Shown here: positions 7,128 through 8,622 of the stretch, piece by piece
How positions within the stretch are numbered: position 1 is the first letter of the stretch
Layout: the number at the start of each line of letters is the position of its first letter
DNA from: Lachnospiraceae bacterium UBA5895
GTDB lineage: Bacteria > Bacillota > Clostridia > Lachnospirales > Lachnospiraceae
NCBI GenBank assembly: GCA_002431915.1
Contig: DJEP01000076.1
Coordinates: 1-8,622 of the forward strand
Direction: 5' to 3'
DNA: 8,622 bases
The notes under the pieces: model-generated
What the model saw: the letters and a program-made list of their open reading frames with translations, nothing else
Databases searched by the model: none
Told to the model about the DNA's origin: nothing
Translations under genes and position numbers: made by a program

Positions 7128-7176
7128 GTAACTGTCCGAAGGGTTATTCATGAAATGAGCAACCCGGAACAGTTAC
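7128..7176. repeat. 49-bp palindrome upstream of the MraY-like gene (element C)
   Basis: GTAACTGT (7128-7135) is a perfect inverted match to ACAGTTAC (7169-7176), and GGGTT (7141-7145) to AACCC (7161-7165). The loop contains TTCATGAA. It sits in the leader of the minus-strand transcript, starting at or next to the predicted first base. There is no T-run, so it is not a terminator; it could stabilise the 5' end of the mRNA or be a dispersed repeat. Confidence 0.55.
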
Positions 7177-7181
7177 AAAAT

Positions 7182-7210
7182 ATTTTAACACAAATATCCC
7201 GGAATCTCAA
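7182..7210 (-). promoter_or_regulatory. Predicted promoter of the mraY-like/greA operon
   Basis: TTGAGA (7210-7205), a 17-bp spacer and TAAAAT (7187-7182), 5 of 6 in each box, with an extended -10 TG at 7190-7189. Transcription would start near 7175, giving a leader of about 115 nt that begins with the 7176-7128 hairpin. Confidence 0.65.
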
Positions 7211-7225
7211 ATAATTTCAATTACA

Positions 7226-7250
7226 GTTCAACCATGATGTTCAACCATGA
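7226..7250. repeat. Tandem direct repeat of GTTCAACCATGA
   Basis: The 12-mer GTTCAACCATGA occurs twice without change (7226-7237 and 7239-7250), a 13-bp period with one base between. The second copy runs into the left arm of the next inverted repeat. It lies 16 bp upstream of the -35 box of the mraY-like operon. This layout suggests a protein-binding site. Confidence 0.6.
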
Positions 7251-7284
7251 ACATATCTGTGTGCAACGGGCGGATATGTTCATG
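7246..7284. repeat. Perfect 12-bp inverted repeat in the divergent intergenic region
   Basis: CATGAACATATC (7246-7257) pairs perfectly with GATATGTTCATG (7273-7284) across 15 nt; wobble and G-C pairs can extend the stem inward by three positions. No T-run follows on either strand. It may be an operator or a short palindromic repeat. In the 7061-7451 gap I see, besides the listed sites, only a minor ACAAAG/CTTTGT pair (7316-7321 with 7345-7350). Confidence 0.6.
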
Positions 7285-7375
7285 AGCTAAGTGCCAATCT
7301 ATGCGAAAAGCAGTCACAAAGTTACAGAAAGTGTGTTATCTCAGCTTTGTAAATGGTGCGGCTGAACTATTACGT

Positions 7376-7404
7376 TTGACAGTTCCCCCACGGTGGACTA
7401 CTAT
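7376..7404 (+). promoter_or_regulatory. Predicted promoter of nudC
   Basis: Perfect TTGACA (7376-7381), a 17-bp spacer and TACTAT (7399-7404, 4 of 6). Transcription would start near 7411, giving a short leader of about 40 nt with no hairpin and the ribosome site AAAAGGAG at 7436-7443. Confidence 0.65.
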
Positions 7405-7451
7405 ATTTTTATGAACGTTTTGGGAAAAATAGCATAAAAGGAGAATACCCT

Positions 7452-8384
7452 ATGATGATCCACAAGATTGAACCGCATAAATATTATCCGGAATTCCAAA
7501 ATCAGGAGCCAAAGGCTTCCGATTATCTGCTGTTATTTGATGGGGAAAAGGTCTATCTGCCCACCCGTACAGGCACCATAGACGCTGCCGTTTCCTCCGA
7601 TGCAGGTATTTCAAGTCATTCTCTGTTATATCTTCCTACTTTCGAAGAAATTCACAGGCTCTTGGCAATCCGCCAGCCTATGGATCGCTTTCTCTTAGAC
7701 TGCGAATATCTCTTCTCCATCGATGACAGGGCATTCTATCGTAAAACCACCGAGGATTCCGGTGCTCTCATGCTCCCGGAAGATGACCTCTATCCTTCCG
7801 GTGTATTCCGTAATTTTGAACCGGAATATCTGGCATTCGCCGGGATCACCGCCACCCAGATCAACCGTTTCCGTCTCGACCGAAAATTCTGCGGTCGCTG
7901 CGGGCATCCCACCGTTCCCAGCACCACGGAGCGTGCATGCATCTGCCCGGAATGCGGACAGATCGAATATCCCAAGATCTCTCCCGCCGTCATTATCGCC
8001 ATCGTGGATACCGAGCGGGACAAGATCCTGCTGACCCGCTATGCCGGTGGTTCCTATCGGCACTGGGCGCTGGTGGCGGGCTTCGTGGAAGTCGGCGAGA
8101 CCTTCAAGGGGGCTGCCCGCCGAGAGATCATGGAAGAAGTAGGACTTAAGGTCAGCGATCTGGTCTATTACAAATCCCAGCCCTGGTCCTTCAGCGATTC
8201 CGCTATGATCGGCTTCTTTGCGAAACTGGACGGCGATCCTGCCATTACTCTGCAGGAATCTGAACTTGGCGAAGCGAAATGGTTCTCCCGCAGCGAAATT
8301 CCGGACCTGCCCTCCACCATCAGTGTGGGGCAGGAGATGATCACCTTATTCAAAAACGGTGGGAATCCATTCTCCCAGAAGTAA
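7452..8384 (+). CDS. nudC: NAD(H) pyrophosphatase, NudC family
   Basis: Hydrolyses NADH/NAD+ to the mononucleotides, and in well-studied members removes NAD caps from RNA; a soluble cytoplasmic Nudix enzyme. It has 310 residues, longer than E. coli NudC (257) but usual for members with a full N-terminal domain. The zinc ribbon is complete: CGRC (147-150) and CPEC (165-168). It is followed by the conserved EYPKISPAVI (172-181). The Nudix box fits GX5EX7REUXEEXGU exactly: G210, E216, R224, E225, E228, E229, G231. The NudC-specific SQPWSFSDS (242-250; family form SQPWPFPxS) separates it from other Nudix hydrolases. The first of two adjacent ATGs (7452) is preferred because AAGGAG ends 8 bases before it. 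It is transcribed alone, divergently from the MraY-like gene. Confidence 0.95.
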   Translation: MMIHKIEPHKYYPEFQNQEPKASDYLLLFDGEKVYLPTRTGTIDAAVSSDAGISSHSLLYLPTFEEIHRLLAIRQPMDRFLLDCEYLFSIDDRAFYRKTTEDSGALMLPEDDLYPSGVFRNFEPEYLAFAGITATQINRFRLDRKFCGRCGHPTVPSTTERACICPECGQIEYPKISPAVIIAIVDTERDKILLTRYAGGSYRHWALVAGFVEVGETFKGAARREIMEEVGLKVSDLVYYKSQPWSFSDSAMIGFFAKLDGDPAITLQESELGEAKWFSRSEIPDLPSTISVGQEMITLFKNGGNPFSQK

Positions 8385-8433
8385 TTGATATATTTGCCAG
8401 TTTGTAATTCTATACGATGATACAGCATGACTT

Positions 8434-8465
8434 TGTACCCCCGTGACTTCGGTTCCGGTGGTATA
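8434..8465 (+). terminator. UUCG-capped hairpin after nudC, candidate terminator
   Basis: TGTACC (8434-8439) pairs with GGTATA (8460-8465, one wobble), CCG with CGG (8441-8443, 8456-8458), and GAC with GTT (8445-8447, 8452-8454), closing a C-TTCG-G tetraloop, which is very stable in RNA. Single mismatches separate the three stems. Five T residues come 9 nt later (8475-8479), further than in a classical terminator. It starts 50 nt past the nudC stop. Confidence 0.4.
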
Positions 8466-8551
8466 TTCGACCTATTTTTGCTTCCTATGCCCTGCCTTTT
8501 CACTTTCTCTGGGTATAGTCAGCCTATTTTTTCTCCTCACGCCCCGCTCTC
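8460..8551. repeat. Degenerate 52-bp tandem repeat, two copies
   Basis: GGTATATTCGACCTATTTTT (8460-8479) recurs as GGTATAGTCAGCCTATTTTT (8512-8531), and similarity continues through a CTxCC...GCCC.GC segment; I count 28 identities in 40 aligned positions. The period is 52 bp, not a multiple of three. The second copy lies at the end of the minus-strand frame that enters from the right edge. Confidence 0.5.
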
Positions 8552-8622
8552 TCGATCATCCCAGGGCTTATCATTAAGCTAAAGCACTTGATTTTACTGA
8601 CTTTTTCCTCATTTTCTGCTAT
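8524..8622 (-). CDS. Possible 3' end of an unidentified gene entering from the right edge
   Basis: On the minus strand the frame starting at the last base is open for 32 codons and ends in TAG at 8526-8524; the other two minus frames have a stop within the first four codons. The peptide is charged and ends ERAGREEKK. I do not recognise it. The length is too short to rule out chance. The 52-bp repeat would give a similar tail, EKAGHRKQK followed by TAG, in another frame. It may be a true gene end, a decayed fragment, or non-coding. Confidence 0.25.
   Translation of the reverse strand: MAENEEKVSKIKCFSLMISPGMIERAGREEKK

Noticed and set aside
8168..8503. Minus-strand open frame of 111 codons over the nudC 3' end
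   Set aside because: About two thirds of it is antisense to conserved nudC sequence (SQPW motif onward). Its first residues fall in the degenerate tandem repeat. No domain is recognised.
1..8622. CRISPR arrays, insertion sequences, phage genes, tRNA or rRNA genes
   Set aside because: No regularly spaced repeats, transposase-like or phage-like proteins, or tRNA/rRNA-like sequence were seen on either strand.

Overview
The window looks like chromosomal DNA from a Gram-positive anaerobe of the class Clostridia, most likely family Lachnospiraceae. This is an inference from protein style (GltB, a MraY-like transferase of Firmicute length, GreA, a 310-residue NudC), A-rich Shine-Dalgarno sites, mid-range base composition and AT-rich intergenic stretches with many short palindromes. 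No phage, transposase, CRISPR, tRNA or rRNA gene is visible.

Layout. On the minus strand, from right to left, are: a MraY-family membrane glycosyl-phosphotransferase (start near 7060), greA (15 bp downstream), a 511-residue fusion of a HAD phosphatase with a CPBP/CAAX-type intramembrane protease (111 bp further), a family 2 glycosyltransferase, and the 5' two thirds or less of gltB (glutamate synthase large subunit), which runs off the left edge. On the plus strand, divergent from the MraY-like gene, is a NudC-type NAD(H) pyrophosphatase. At the right edge is a degenerate 52-bp tandem repeat and possibly the 3' end of another minus-strand gene.

How the genes may work together. The MraY-like gene and greA are close enough to share a transcript, from a good promoter match at 7210-7182. 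The HAD-CPBP gene may be read from the same transcript or from a weak promoter at the greA stop codon. The glycosyltransferase and MraY-like proteins both suggest cell-envelope polymer synthesis, but nothing places them in one pathway. gltB is probably separately controlled: two promoter matches lie upstream of a strong intrinsic terminator that precedes the gene, which suggests either attenuation or simply the end of the previous transcript.

The most unusual parts are the HAD-CPBP fusion, the MraY paralogue with HDH where HHH is expected, the terminator-like hairpin inside the presumed gltB leader, and a set of palindromic intergenic elements. Three of these elements share GT(A/T)ACT(A/G)T-type termini. 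A fourth (3783-3853) is a different, larger fold.
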